From contig NZ_JADBGF010000001.1 in the NCBI RefSeq assembly GCF_014873495.1, positions 1,674,001-1,738,000 of the forward strand: a stretch of DNA of 64,000 nt, written 5' to 3'. How positions within the stretch are numbered: the stretch's first letter is position 1; each line of letters begins with the position of its first letter. The notes under the pieces were generated by a model that did not search any database, had not been told where the DNA came from, and saw only the letters and a list, made by a program, of their open reading frames with translations. Made by a program: the position numbers and the translations under genes. The DNA comes from Streptomyces stelliscabiei. GTDB lineage: Bacteria; Actinomycetota; Actinomycetes; Streptomycetales; Streptomycetaceae. Below, one piece after another: positions 25,320-33,476 of this stretch.

Positions 25320-26414
25320 ATGTCCGCCCCGTCCGCAGCACCCACCGCGGCCCAGGCCACCGGCACAGGCGCCGGCACCACCACCACCGCCGCCGACACG
25401 CCGGCCCCGGCCCACTCGGTACCCCCGAACCGCCGCGCGGTCGCCGTCGTCATCCTGATCCCGATCATCGCGACGCTCGCGCTCTGGGCCTTCGCCTGGC
25501 CCAACGCCCGGACCGCGCCCCGCGACCTGCCGCTCGGCGTGGCCGGACCGGCCACCGCCGTCGCCCAGGTAGAACGGCAACTGGAGCATCGTGAGGGCGC
25601 GTTCGAGATCCACCGCTACGCCGACGAGGCGGCCGCGCGGGACGCGATCGAGGACCGGACCGTATACGGCGCGGTGGTCGTCACCCAGGCCGGACCGAAG
25701 CTGCTCACCGCCTCGGCCGCGAGCCCGATGGTGGCTCAGCTGCTGCAGCAGGCCGTGACCCGGCAGGCTGCCGCGGAGGGGGTCCGGGTCGCGACCACCG
25801 ATGTGGTGGCCACCTCGCCGAACGACCCGCGGGGCTCGGCCTTCGGCGCGAGCGTGCTGCCGCTCGCCCTGGCCGGTACCGCCTCCGGCGTCCTGGTCAC
25901 CCTGCTCGGGCTGCGTCGGGGGCGAGCGGCCGGTGCGCTCGTCGGGGCCGCCGCGCTGGTCGGCCTCGCCGCCACCGCGATCACGGACAGCTGGCTCGGC
26001 GTGCTCGGCGGGCACTGGTGGGCCGAGGCCGGCGTGCTGAGCCTGACGACCCTGGCCGTCGGCGGCACCGTCGCCGGCTTCGCCTCCCTGCTCGGCAAGC
26101 CCGGCATGGGGCTGGGCGCCCTGCTGATCGTCTTCATCGGCAACCCCTTCGCGGGCGCCTCCACCGCACCCCAGCTGCTCCCCGAGCCGGCGGGTGACCT
26201 CGGCCGACTGCTCCCGCCGGGTGCGGGTGCGTCACTGCTGCGCTCGGTGTCCTTCTTCGACGGCGCCGCCGCCCTCACCCCGGCCCTCGTCCTGACCGCG
26301 TGGGCGACCTTCGGCCTGGCGGCGGTCCTCCTGGGCCACCTCCTCAAGCGCCGCCCGAAGCCCGCCGAACGGACCACCACCGAGCCGACCCCGGCCCTGT
26401 CCCCGGCACACTGA
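25320..26414 (+). CDS. Membrane protein resembling an ABC-2/YhgE-type permease
   Basis: 364 residues. A Thr/Ala-rich cytoplasmic N-terminus precedes a first membrane helix (VAVVILIPIIATLALWAFAW). An external domain follows (about residues 68-175), of the kind seen in YhgE/Pip or DUF3533 proteins (LPLGVAGPATAVAQVERQL; YGAVVVTQAGPKLLTASAA). Five or six helices make up the C-terminal half. There is no ATPase gene nearby. Its ATG has AGGAG at 25311-25315. It diverges from a TetR regulator with shared operators, a layout typical of drug or lipid export systems. Export is inferred; the substrate is unknown. Confidence 0.75.
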   Translation: MSAPSAAPTAAQATGTGAGTTTTAADTPAPAHSVPPNRRAVAVVILIPIIATLALWAFAWPNARTAPRDLPLGVAGPATAVAQVERQLEHREGAFEIHRYADEAAARDAIEDRTVYGAVVVTQAGPKLLTASAASPMVAQLLQQAVTRQAAAEGVRVATTDVVATSPNDPRGSAFGASVLPLALAGTASGVLVTLLGLRRGRAAGALVGAAALVGLAATAITDSWLGVLGGHWWAEAGVLSLTTLAVGGTVAGFASLLGKPGMGLGALLIVFIGNPFAGASTAPQLLPEPAGDLGRLLPPGAGASLLRSVSFFDGAAALTPALVLTAWATFGLAAVLLGHLLKRRPKPAERTTTEPTPALSPAH

Positions 26415-26448
26415 CCCACCCGAGGCCACCCCGCCCACCACCGAGTCC

Positions 26449-26488
26449 GGCCGTGCGCCCCCGCTGTAGCGGACGGGGGCGCACGGCC
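26449..26488 (+). terminator. Terminator after the TetR-controlled membrane gene
   Basis: Perfect 15-bp stem GGCCGTGCGCCCCCG / CGGGGGCGCACGGCC with a 10-base loop, 34 bases past the stop and followed by TT. Confidence 0.8.
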
Positions 26489-26522
26489 TTCGGACTGCCG
26501 GGGCGCGCAACCGTCACGGAAG

Positions 26523-26557
26523 CTGACGGCTGACGGCTGACGGCTGACGGCTGACGG
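26523..26557. repeat. Five tandem CTGACGG heptamers
   Basis: Perfect array of five 7-bp units in non-coding DNA between a terminator and the antitoxin gene. Likely slippage-prone. Confidence 0.85.
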
Positions 26558-26760
26558 CACAGCCAGCCTCGACAACACAGATGGCCGCCGGAACCAGCAC
26601 CCGCCGACGCAAACCCGGGGAACCGTCAGGCGGACCGGCCATCAGCCGCTCGCTGCGCGGGCCTCCAGCCCGACGAGCCCGCCGCCGGCGGCAGAGGCAC
26701 CGAGCAGTCATCAGGGTGAACGGAACCGCCGTGAACCCGAGCGCGCCCCACACGCGCCCG

Positions 26761-27039
26761 CTAGGAAGCCCCCGTGCCCCGATGCTCCGCCGCGATGCCG
26801 AACCTCTGCTGGTCCCTCGCCGCCGGGGTGACCTCGCGGACTCGGGAGACGGCGCTGATCACCGGCTCGTCCGTGGGCTCCTGGAGGGCTTCGAGCTGCT
26901 CCAGGTCGGCGGCGGAGACCAGGGCGACGAGGGGCTTGCCGTGTCGCGTCACGACGACGCGCTCGCCGCCGTAGACCACGCGGTTGATCAGTTCGGCGAG
27001 CTCAGCCCTGGCTTGCGTCACCGGAATCTCGTAGGCCAT
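26761..27039 (-). CDS. Phd/YefM-family antitoxin (no partner seen)
   Basis: 92-residue DNA-binding antitoxin. The N-terminus MAYEIPVTQARAELAELINRVVYGGERVVVTRHGKP is the standard Phd/YefM fold that dimerises and binds its own promoter. The tail EEPVISAVSRVREV-like segment would normally wrap a toxin. The ATG at 27039 is used; an upstream start would add 40 unrelated residues. No RelE, Doc or PIN toxin gene lies on either side, so it is an orphan or acts on a toxin elsewhere. It is divergent from the Tat-signal protein gene. Confidence 0.85.
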   Translation of the reverse strand: MAYEIPVTQARAELAELINRVVYGGERVVVTRHGKPLVALVSAADLEQLEALQEPTDEPVISAVSRVREVTPAARDQQRFGIAAEHRGTGAS

Positions 27040-27177
27040 GGAGTCCAGCTTAGACCGGGCGCCGCGCACCGCCCTGAGCGGAAGATCCCATTCTGGCCCA
27101 CGGCGATCGCCCCGTTCGTACGATCGGGCTCGGCCTCCCGCAGGAGGCGTCCATGACAACCGAACACAGGGGGAACG

Positions 27178-27552
27178 ATGTCCGGCTTTTCCAGGCGGTC
27201 ACTGCTCGGGTACTCGGGATCGGCGGCAGCGGGGGCGGTACTCACGTCGAACGGCACCGCCGAGGCGGCGACGGCGGTGAGCACGGAGACCTCGGAGGGC
27301 GTGCGCACCGAGACCGGGGCGGCAGGGGCTGCCGACTTCCCCGAGGGCACCAGATTCAGCGGCACGGTCCGCATGCCCGGCACCGAGATGACGGAACTGA
27401 CGGTCACCTTCAGCGTCGCCACGACGGAGGCCCCGGCCGCCCAGCGGATCAGCGCGCTCGAAGTCGCGGAGGCCCTGAACGAACTCGCCGCCGCCCGCGG
27501 CTGGCCGCCGGTCACCTTCTACGGGACCCCGGCCCCCGCACCGCTCAACTGA
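27178..27552 (+). CDS. Small secreted protein with Tat-type signal
   Basis: 124 residues beginning MSGFSRRSLLGYSGSAAAGA, a twin-arginine signal (SRRSLLG) with likely cleavage after AEAA. The mature part of about 90 residues has a strand-rich core (RFSGTVRMPGTEMTELTVTFSV) and a helix ALEVAEALNELAAARGWPP. I do not recognise a family. ATG 27178 has AGGGGGAA upstream. An overlapping ATG at 27153 in another frame has a good ribosome site but gives an Arg/Gly-rich nonsense product and was not used. Monocistronic, followed by a terminator at 27664-27693. Confidence 0.7.
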   Translation: MSGFSRRSLLGYSGSAAAGAVLTSNGTAEAATAVSTETSEGVRTETGAAGAADFPEGTRFSGTVRMPGTEMTELTVTFSVATTEAPAAQRISALEVAEALNELAAARGWPPVTFYGTPAPAPLN

Positions 27553-27663
27553 TCTCCAGAATCCGATTCCACCAGATACCCCACCAGATATCCCAACCGA
27601 CATCCCACCCGGAGATTCCGACCAGAAGTCCCCACCGAGGTCCCCACCGAAGAGTCCACGAGA

Positions 27664-27693
27664 GATCCCCGCGGAGCCCGCTCCGCGGGGATC
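27664..27693 (+). terminator. Terminator after the small secreted protein
   Basis: Perfect 13-bp stem GATCCCCGCGGAG / CTCCGCGGGGATC with loop CCCG. It lies 111 bases after the stop, behind a stretch of degenerate 12-base repeats. Confidence 0.8.
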
Positions 27694-27777
27694 CGTTCGC
27701 TTTCAGCCGATCCCCCTCCTCCAGAGTCCGTACGTCCTGTACATTTTTTACGGAAGTCGATCAGAGGAGGCGCACCC

Positions 27778-28464
27778 ATGCCCGAGAACCCACCGTCGGC
27801 CCGTCATGTACTGCCCGAGTTCACCGAGCGCACCAGCACGGGTCACCGGACGATGGATCCGTACTCGAAGCTGCTGGAGGAACGGATCGTGTTCCTCGGG
27901 ACGCGGATCGACGACACGTCGGCGAACGACGTGATGGCGCAGTTCATGCACCTGGAGTACCAGGCACCGGACCGGGACATCGCGCTGTACATCAATTCGC
28001 CCGGCGGCTCCTTCAGCGCGATGACGGCGCTCTACGACACGATCCGGTTCGTCACCTGTGACGTGGCGACGGTCTGCCTGGGGCAGGCGGGGTCGGCCGC
28101 CGCGGTGCTGCTGGCGGCGGGCACACCGGGCAAGCGCTCGATGCTGCCGGGGGCGCGCGTGCTGATCCACCAGCCAGGCCTGGCCGACCCGATCGAGGGG
28201 CAGGCGAGCGATCTGGCGCTGCAGGCCGAGGAGTTGACGCGCAACCGCCGGAACCTGGAGGAGATGCTCGTCCGGCACACGGGGCAGAGCCCGGAGCGGA
28301 TCAGTGCCGACATCGAGCGGGACAAGTTCCTCGACGCCGAGGCGGCGGTGGCGTACGGCCTGGCCGACCGGGTGATCCGGAGCCGCAAGACCTCACCCCC
28401 ACCCCCCTCACCCCCACCTCCCTCGTCCACGCCCCCCTCGCCCCCGCTCCCCGGCGCGAGGTGA
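27778..28464 (+). CDS. clpP: ClpP-type serine protease subunit (orphan)
   Basis: Caseinolytic protease subunit of 228 residues. The catalytic triad is complete: Ser106 in [11 protein letters not shown], His131 in LIHQPG and Asp182 in ERDKFLD. Substrate-site strand [17 protein letters not shown] is present. It differs from housekeeping ClpP: GQAGSAA replaces GQAASMG, and the C-terminus is a Pro/Ser-rich tail of about 25 residues instead of the ClpX/ClpC docking end. It stands outside a clpP1P2 or clpP3P4 operon. SD GAGGAGG precedes the ATG. Only 7 bases separate it from a small hypothetical gene. It may form mixed rings or act as a stand-alone variant. Confidence 0.9.
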   Translation: MPENPPSARHVLPEFTERTSTGHRTMDPYSKLLEERIVFLGTRIDDTSANDVMAQFMHLEYQAPDRDIALYINSPGGSFSAMTALYDTIRFVTCDVATVCLGQAGSAAAVLLAAGTPGKRSMLPGARVLIHQPGLADPIEGQASDLALQAEELTRNRRNLEEMLVRHTGQSPERISADIERDKFLDAEAAVAYGLADRVIRSRKTSPPPPSPPPPSSTPPSPPLPGAR

Positions 28465-28471
28465 GGCACGG

Positions 28472-28789
28472 ATGCTCCCGCCCGAACTCCCGCCGCTGCC
28501 CGCGCTCACCCGCGCCGAGGCGGAGCTGATCGACCGTTACCTGGACGTGGTGGACCTGCTCGGCCGGATCAACCCGGCCCGCCCGGGCGACACGTACCGC
28601 GGGCTGCGTGCGGCGCAGGCGCTCGTCGCGAAGGCGACCGCCCTGCGCGACGCGCTCGAACTGATGCACAACCGCGGGGAGAACGAGGTGCACGCCCCGA
28701 CGCTCGCGCGGGCCCTGCGCATCCTGGACGGCGAGCGGCGCGCCGCCCGGGTGGCACTGCCACCGGAGGCGGAGGACTCCCCCGCCTGA
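28472..28789 (+). CDS. Conserved-looking hypothetical protein linked to clpP
   Basis: 105-residue soluble protein, mostly helical by eye: TRAEAELIDRYLDVVDLLGRI, then GLRAAQALVAKATALRDALELM and a last helix ALRILDGERRAARVAL. No family recognised. It starts ATG at 28472, seven bases after the ClpP stop, and codon usage matches its neighbours, so it is likely a real co-transcribed gene. It could be an adaptor or chaperone for this ClpP variant, which is only a guess from position. Confidence 0.6.
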   Translation: MLPPELPPLPALTRAEAELIDRYLDVVDLLGRINPARPGDTYRGLRAAQALVAKATALRDALELMHNRGENEVHAPTLARALRILDGERRAARVALPPEAEDSPA

Positions 28790-29149
28790 AGCACTCGCAC
28801 CACCCGCCTGAACCGATCGCGCATCGGGCGCCGTACTACTGACGGGGCGTCCGGTCCCGGCGCGACGCCCTCCGGTCGGCCTACCGCGATCGACCCATCG
28901 GCCCATACGTCGTGAGGACCCGTGAAGTTGCGCAAGATGCCTGGTACATGGGCGGAGCACTGCACTCCGGCGCTGGTGCGGACCTCCTCGACCACTGGGA
29001 CACAACGAGGGAAAACACCCTGTCCACCCGAACGGGCGAGTGGTGAGTAAGACCACAAATCCACGGTTCCGTTGGGATTTTCGCACTTGAGTACGCCAAG
29101 ATCCCTTCCTGACGACAAGCCCCCGCCGCAGCGGCGGGGCGATCCGGGT
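28790..29149. other. 360-base region upstream of the riboswitch
   Basis: No gene seen. It holds a possible weak hairpin just after the preceding gene (GGGCGTC / GACGCCC near 28846-28871). A CCCCGCCGC / GCGGCGGGG hairpin lies at 29121-29139 immediately before the riboswitch. The AT-richer stretch around 29,040-29,090 is the probable promoter of the riboswitch transcript. Confidence 0.5.
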
Positions 29150-29349
29150 GGACGCCGAGTCCTGCCGCCGCCCGGTTACCGGTCGACAGAAGTGCATCGG
29201 CAGGAGTGGAGGACCCAAGCACGACGGGTCGCCGGAACGGTCACGCCATGACCGCGCCGAGCAGCCCTTGGGGTGAAGCCGCGTCAGCGGCCGGGCAACT
29301 TCGCCAGCCCGAATCCGACAGGTCATCCTTCACAGGCGGCTGACGAAGG
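29150..29349 (+). ncRNA. ydaO-type c-di-AMP riboswitch
   Basis: The 200-base leader carries the conserved blocks of the ydaO/yuaA riboswitch in order: GACGCCGAGTCC near the 5' end, GGACCCAAGC then GGGTC, TTGGGGTGAAGCC, a P-stem GCGTCAGCGGC, and AGCCCGAATCCGACAGGT followed by AGGCGGCTGACGAAGG at the 3' end. In actinobacteria this RNA binds cyclic di-AMP and commonly turns off genes for cell-wall hydrolases, and an NlpC/P60 hydrolase starts 8 bases downstream. Recognition is by memory of the consensus; the fold was not computed. Confidence 0.85.
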
Positions 29350-29356
29350 GTTGCGC

Positions 29357-29830
29357 ATGACTGCGCTGAATCGTGTCCCGTCGCTGTTGACCCGGGCCGG
29401 TACGGCCTCGGCTCTGACCATCGCCGCCGTCGGCGGCAGCATCGTGGTCCCGGGCGTCGCATCCGGCGCCGAGGCCGCCACGGTGGCGTCGAAGGCACTC
29501 AAGGTCGCGGCTTCCAAGAAGGGCTCCCCTTACAAGTACGGCGCCGTGGGTCCGGGCAGGTTCGACTGCTCGGGTCTGACGCTCTACTCGTTCAAGAAGG
29601 CGGGCAAGAAGCTGCCCCGTACTGCCCAGCAGCAGTACAACAAGACGAAGCACATCTCCGTGAGCAGCCGCAAGCTCGGAGACCTCGTCTTCTTCCACTC
29701 GGGCTCGAACGTCTACCACGTCGGTATCTATGCGGGGAAGGGAAAGATCTGGCACTCGCCGAAGACGGGTGACGTCGTCCGGCTGCAGAAGCTCTGGACG
29801 AAGAGCGTCTGGTACGGCCGGGTCCGCTGA
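29357..29830 (+). CDS. NlpC/P60-family cell-wall hydrolase
   Basis: Secreted peptidoglycan endopeptidase of 157 residues. An N-terminal signal (LTIAAVGGSIVVPGVASGAEA) is followed directly by the NlpC/P60 domain: catalytic Cys71 in RFDCSGLTLYSF, His121 in YHVGIYAG and a third polar residue, His133, in IWHSPK. There is no LysM or SH3 module, so it is a minimal hydrolase. ATG 29357 has AAGGG upstream and lies immediately after a c-di-AMP riboswitch, so its expression should fall when c-di-AMP is high. This fits control of cell-wall remodelling during growth or spore germination. Confidence 0.95.
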   Translation: MTALNRVPSLLTRAGTASALTIAAVGGSIVVPGVASGAEAATVASKALKVAASKKGSPYKYGAVGPGRFDCSGLTLYSFKKAGKKLPRTAQQQYNKTKHISVSSRKLGDLVFFHSGSNVYHVGIYAGKGKIWHSPKTGDVVRLQKLWTKSVWYGRVR

Positions 29831-29907
29831 CCCACCGCTGGGGGGCGGTGGAACTGTCCGCCGCCCCCGCTGGCGTAAGTCGTACACATGTGGTTACCCG
29901 TGCGGCC

Positions 29908-30495
29908 ATGGCCGAGCAACCCACCCGCCCGGCACGTAACGAGACGCCCCTCGAACGCGCCGATCGCAATTTCTCCGAGCTGCTCCAGGAGCTGCGGGTC
30001 ACCCAGACCGGGGTGCAGATCCTCTTCGCGTTCCTGCTGACGCTGGCCTTCACCCCGCGCTTTTCGGACCTGGACACCTTCCAGCGTGTCACCTACGTGA
30101 CCACCCTGTTGCTGGCTGTCCTCGCGGCGACGCTCTTCACCGCGCCGGCCGCCCTGCACCGCTCGCTCTTCCAGCAGAACGCCAAGCCCGCCATCGTCCG
30201 GGTCTCGTCCCGGTTGGCCACCGCGGGCCTGATCGTGCTGATGCCGGCCTTCACCGGTTCCGTCCTGCTCGTCGTGGACGTGACGCTCAGCCGGACGGCC
30301 GGTATCGCCGCGGGGAGCGGCACGCTCCTGGCGTGCCTGCTCCTGTGGGGCCTGCTCCCGAAACTCGTGGGACGCGCCTCGGGCCGCGACACCACACCGC
30401 CGTCGCCACTCCCGCCGCCGGCGCCCCTGCCGCCCCCGTCGCCACCGGTCGAGGACGACAGCCCCGTCAGGTCTCCGGCGGACCACCTGCGGTGA
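29908..30495 (+). CDS. DUF6328-family membrane protein
   Basis: 195-residue protein. The conserved N-terminal segment ERADRNFSELLQELRVTQTGVQILF precedes four membrane helices (FAFLLTLAFTPRF, VTYVTTLLLAVLAATLF, ATAGLIVLMPAFTGSVLLV, TLLACLLLWGLLP). A Pro-rich cytoplasmic tail ends VRSPADHLR. This matches DUF6328, of unknown function. The ATG at 29908 is used; there is no clear ribosome site. Its 3' end overlaps the convergent ATPase gene by 29 bases. Confidence 0.8.
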   Translation: MAEQPTRPARNETPLERADRNFSELLQELRVTQTGVQILFAFLLTLAFTPRFSDLDTFQRVTYVTTLLLAVLAATLFTAPAALHRSLFQQNAKPAIVRVSSRLATAGLIVLMPAFTGSVLLVVDVTLSRTAGIAAGSGTLLACLLLWGLLPKLVGRASGRDTTPPSPLPPPAPLPPPSPPVEDDSPVRSPADHLR

Positions 30496-30925
30496 CCGGC
30501 TGGACGGGGACCGTCCACGGAAGTTCGATCGCCACCGTCTTGCCGCCCTCCCGCGTGGGTCTGACGCTCAGCCTGCCGCCGTATTCCGCGGTCAGCCAGC
30601 GGATGATGACCATGCCCCGGCCGTTGTCCTGCTGGACGGCGGCCGGCAGGCGTTTGGGAAAGCGTGGATGACTGTCGGTGACGCCGATGCGCAACTGCTC
30701 GTCCCGGTCGAGCGCGATGTCCACCGTGAAGGTGGGCGACTGGCCCAGTGTGTGCTGGACGGCGTTGGTGGCGAGTTCGGACACGATCAGGCGCACAGTG
30801 TCCGCGATGCCCGAGTCGCCCGGCAGGCCCCATTCGGCGAGCACGGTGGCGACGTAGTTCCGGGCTGCGGACACCGAGGCGGGATCGCTCGGCAGAGTGA
30901 CGGATGCTTCCAGGTGATCTGCCAT
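30467..30925 (-). CDS. Anti-sigma-type ATP-binding protein (HATPase_c)
   Basis: 152-residue GHKL ATPase of the RsbW/SpoIIAB-like class abundant in Streptomyces. Motifs: N-box in LIVSELATNAVQHTLG, G1-like VTDSHPRFP, and G2 region NGRGMVIIRWLTAEYGG. The ATG at 30925 gives MADHLEASVTLPSDPASV. It diverges from an XRE/DUF5753 regulator and a DUF397 protein, making up a recurrent three-gene module in Streptomyces (the WhiJ/AbaA-type clusters) linked to developmental or antibiotic control. Its exact target is unknown. Confidence 0.88.
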   Translation of the reverse strand: MADHLEASVTLPSDPASVSAARNYVATVLAEWGLPGDSGIADTVRLIVSELATNAVQHTLGQSPTFTVDIALDRDEQLRIGVTDSHPRFPKRLPAAVQQDNGRGMVIIRWLTAEYGGRLSVRPTREGGKTVAIELPWTVPVQPVTAGGPPET

Positions 30926-31193
30926 GGCGAGGCGTCCCTTTCCCACGGGACCGGTGTCCGACAGGGAGCGGATGGTTCGACTACGGTCCCGGACTGGTGC
31001 TTCGCGCCAGACTGCCACTACCTGGGCCGTCACGGGTGGCGATCCACCAAGATGTGCATATATCTGTCGCTCGAAGCGGTGAACTATCCGACGGCCGAAC
31101 GTATTTGGGTGGGGTCTTCGTCCATCCTCTGTCGTCACCCCGACATCCAGTGTCGTCGCCGCGATCGAGAGCGCCGGGCGGAAGGAGAATCCC

Positions 31194-32054
31194 ATGCAGT
31201 ACGGTCCGGCGGTGCGCCGCCGCAAGCTCGGTGCCGAGTTGCGTGTCCTGCGCACCCGTTCCGCGCTCACGAGCATCGAGGCGGCCCATCGCGTCGGCTG
31301 GCACCAGTCCAAGGTCAGCCGGATCGAGACGGGCGCCAGTGGAGTGAAGCCCGCGGACGTCCGCAAGCTCCTGGACGCGTACGGGATCGACGACACCGAG
31401 TTACGGGAGCTGCTCCTGGCGCTCGCGGGCTCCGAGGACGGCGGTGGGCGGCACAACTGGTGGCACGCGTACCGGGGCGTGCTGCCGCCGACGTACCGGG
31501 ACTTCATCAGCCTGGAGTCGCAGGCCGGGGGGATGCGGACGCTGGAGACCTCGGTCGTGCCGGGTCTGCTGCAGATCCCCGAGTACGCGCGGGCGGTGAC
31601 GCGGGCCGCGGTGGAGGGGCTGGATGACGACAAACTCGACGCGCTCGTGGAAGTGCGGCTCGCGCGGCAGGAGGTGCTGCGCGGGAACCCGCCGATGGAG
31701 CTGAGCGCAGTGCTCGACGAGGGCGTTCTCCGGCGTGTGGTGGGCGGTCCCGAGATCATGTCCCGGCAGCTGGTCCGACTGGTCGAGGCGGCGCGGCTTC
31801 CCCAAGTGCGACTGCAGGTGCTCCCGTTCACTGCCGGGGCGCATATCGGCGTCACCGGCCCTTTCGTAATTTTCTCATTTAGGAGCACATCCGATCTGGA
31901 CGTGGTTGTTCTCGACCACTTGACGAGTAGCCTCTATCTCGAACGGAAAGAAGACCTCAAGGCGTATGTCGAGGCCTTCAACGCCCTTCAGATCCACGCC
32001 CTTTCGCCCGAGGACTCGTTGGATTACATCGCCGGGCTAGCCGCCGGCGCGTAA
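31194..32054 (+). CDS. XRE-family regulator with DUF5753 (WhiJ-like)
   Basis: 286-residue DNA-binding protein. The N-terminal HTH is LGAELRVLRTRSALTSIEAA with recognition helix GWHQSKVSRIETGASG. The DUF5753 domain runs from about residue 95 (YRDFISLESQAGGMRTLETSVVPGLLQIPEYARA) to the C-terminus. The ATG at 31194 has AAGGAG upstream. It is followed 9 bases later by a DUF397 gene and sits opposite the ATPase gene, the standard WhiJ-type arrangement. Such regulators often repress until bound by their small DUF397 partner. Confidence 0.92.
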   Translation: MQYGPAVRRRKLGAELRVLRTRSALTSIEAAHRVGWHQSKVSRIETGASGVKPADVRKLLDAYGIDDTELRELLLALAGSEDGGGRHNWWHAYRGVLPPTYRDFISLESQAGGMRTLETSVVPGLLQIPEYARAVTRAAVEGLDDDKLDALVEVRLARQEVLRGNPPMELSAVLDEGVLRRVVGGPEIMSRQLVRLVEAARLPQVRLQVLPFTAGAHIGVTGPFVIFSFRSTSDLDVVVLDHLTSSLYLERKEDLKAYVEAFNALQIHALSPEDSLDYIAGLAAGA

Positions 32055-32063
32055 GGAGGCACC

Positions 32064-32288
32064 ATGTCCGCACCGCCTCGGAACGTACCCACCAGTACCG
32101 AACTGCCCGATGTGCGATGGCTGCGCAGCAGCCGCAGTACCGGGATGAACAACTGTGTGGAGACGGCCCGTCCGGGATCCGGCCGCTGGGCCGGGCTGGT
32201 GGCCGTACGCGACTCGAAGAACACGGCGGGGCCCGCCCTGCTGTTCGACCCCGACGCCTGGGAGGGATTCATCACCACGCTGCGGTGA
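32064..32288 (+). CDS. DUF397 protein
   Basis: 74-residue small acidic-to-neutral protein with the DUF397 signature: VRWLRSSRSTGMNNCVETA, then VAVRDSKNTAGPALLFDPDAW and final GFITTLR. Encoded 9 bases after the XRE/DUF5753 gene, with AAGGAGG before its ATG. By precedent it modulates the neighbouring HTH regulator. Confidence 0.93.
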   Translation: MSAPPRNVPTSTELPDVRWLRSSRSTGMNNCVETARPGSGRWAGLVAVRDSKNTAGPALLFDPDAWEGFITTLR

Positions 32289-32345
32289 CCCCCACCGACA
32301 GCGTTCGTCCTTCCGCTTGCGGCGAGGCCCGGCCGGGACGCCGAC

Positions 32346-33476
32346 TCACGGTCGCGTATCGCCGATGATCCCCACGGCTCGGTCGATCTGCCCCTGCGTG
32401 AGATCCGCACGGGCGGTCAGCCGCAGCCGCGAGACGCCGTCGGGCACGGACGGCGGGCGGAAACAGCCGACGGCGAGACCCGCCGCCCGGCAGTCCGCCG
32501 CCCACCGCAGCGCCTGATCCGGCGACGGCGCGCGTACGGACACCACGGCGGCGTCGGGCCGCACCGCTTCATGGCCCGACGCCGTCAGCCGTGCGTGCAG
32601 CTCCCCGGCCACCTCACGGGCCCGCGCGGCCCGCTCGGGCTCCCGGCGCAGCAGCCGGAGCGCGGCGAGCGCCGCGCCGGTCGCGGCGGGGGCGAGACCC
32701 GTGTCGAAGATGAACGTACGGGCCGCGTTGACCAGGTGGTCGATGACGGGTGCCGGACCGAGGACGGCACCGCCCTGGCTGCCGAGCGACTTCGAGAGCG
32801 TGAGCGTCACGACGACGTCGGGGGCGCCCGCGAGCCCCGCCGCGTGCGGCGCCCCCCGGCCCCCGTCACCGAGGACGCCGAGGCCGTGCGCGTCGTCGAC
32901 GACGAGTCCGGCGCCGTACTCCCGGCAGGCGGCGGCCAGTCCGGCCAGCGGGGCGGCGTCGCCGTCCACGGAGAAGACCGTGTCGGAGACGGCGACGGCG
33001 GTGCCCCGGGCGGCCGTGCCGAGCGCCTTGCGGACGGCGTCGGGGTCGGCGTGGGCGACGACCTGGGTGCTGCCGCGGGCGAGCCGGCAGCCGTCGATGA
33101 GGGAGGCGTGGTTGCCCGCGTCCGAGACGATCAGGGAGCCGTGCGGGGCGAGCGCGGTGACGGCGGCGAGGTTGGCGGCGTAGCCGGAGGAGAAGACGAG
33201 CGCGGCCTCGAAGCCGCAGAAGTCGGCCAGTTCCCGTTCCAGTTCGCCGTGGAGTTCGGTGGTGCCGGTGACCAGCCGGGAACCGGTCGCGCCGCCGCCC
33301 CAGCGGCGCGCGGCCCCGGCGGCGCCCTCGATGACCTCGGGGTGCCGGGCGAGGCCGAGGTAGTCGTTGCTCGCGAGGTCGAGGAGGGGTGAGTCGGCCG
33401 GACGGGGGCGCAGGGTGCGTACGAGCCCGGCCCGGCGGCGTGCCGACGCCTGCTCGTCGATCCAGCCGAACGCCAT
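32346..33476 (-). CDS. bioF: 8-amino-7-oxononanoate synthase
   Basis: PLP-dependent alpha-oxoamine synthase that condenses pimeloyl-ACP/CoA with alanine, the first dedicated step of the biotin ring pathway. 376 residues. Motifs: [61 protein letters not shown] and Schiff-base Lys in [13 protein letters not shown]. The ATG at 33476 has GGAGG upstream; earlier in-frame starts add unrelated residues. It diverges from bioB across 200 bases, the usual actinobacterial layout. Confidence 0.95.
   Translation of the reverse strand: MAFGWIDEQASARRRAGLVRTLRPRPADSPLLDLASNDYLGLARHPEVIEGAAGAARRWGGGATGSRLVTGTTELHGELERELADFCGFEAALVFSSGYAANLAAVTALAPHGSLIVSDAGNHASLIDGCRLARGSTQVVAHADPDAVRKALGTAARGTAVAVSDTVFSVDGDAAPLAGLAAACREYGAGLVVDDAHGLGVLGDGGRGAPHAAGLAGAPDVVVTLTLSKSLGSQGGAVLGPAPVIDHLVNAARTFIFDTGLAPAATGAALAALRLLRREPERAARAREVAGELHARLTASGHEAVRPDAAVVSVRAPSPDQALRWAADCRAAGLAVGCFRPPSVPDGVSRLRLTARADLTQGQIDRAVGIIGDTRP

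Larger units (their letters stand above)
26415..26760. other. 346-base intergenic region with terminator and tandem repeat
   Basis: Contains the hairpin at 26449-26488 and five heptamers at 26523-26557. Short frames across 26,514-26,760 lack any recognisable family and are Arg-rich in the way of non-coding GC-rich DNA. No toxin gene for the adjacent antitoxin was found here. Confidence 0.55.

Noticed and set aside
26581..27156. 191-codon + strand frame over the antitoxin region
   Set aside because: Antisense to the Phd-type gene and Arg-rich at its start; no homology recognised.
27153..28061. 302-codon frame starting with a good ribosome site before the Tat-signal gene
   Set aside because: Product is Gly/Arg/His-rich nonsense crossing a terminator and the ClpP start; the overlapping frame with a Tat signal is preferred.
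29121..29139. CCCCGCCGC / GCGGCGGGG hairpin as a riboswitch expression platform
   Set aside because: It lies 5' of the riboswitch, not between it and the gene, so it is more likely an upstream terminator or unrelated hairpin.
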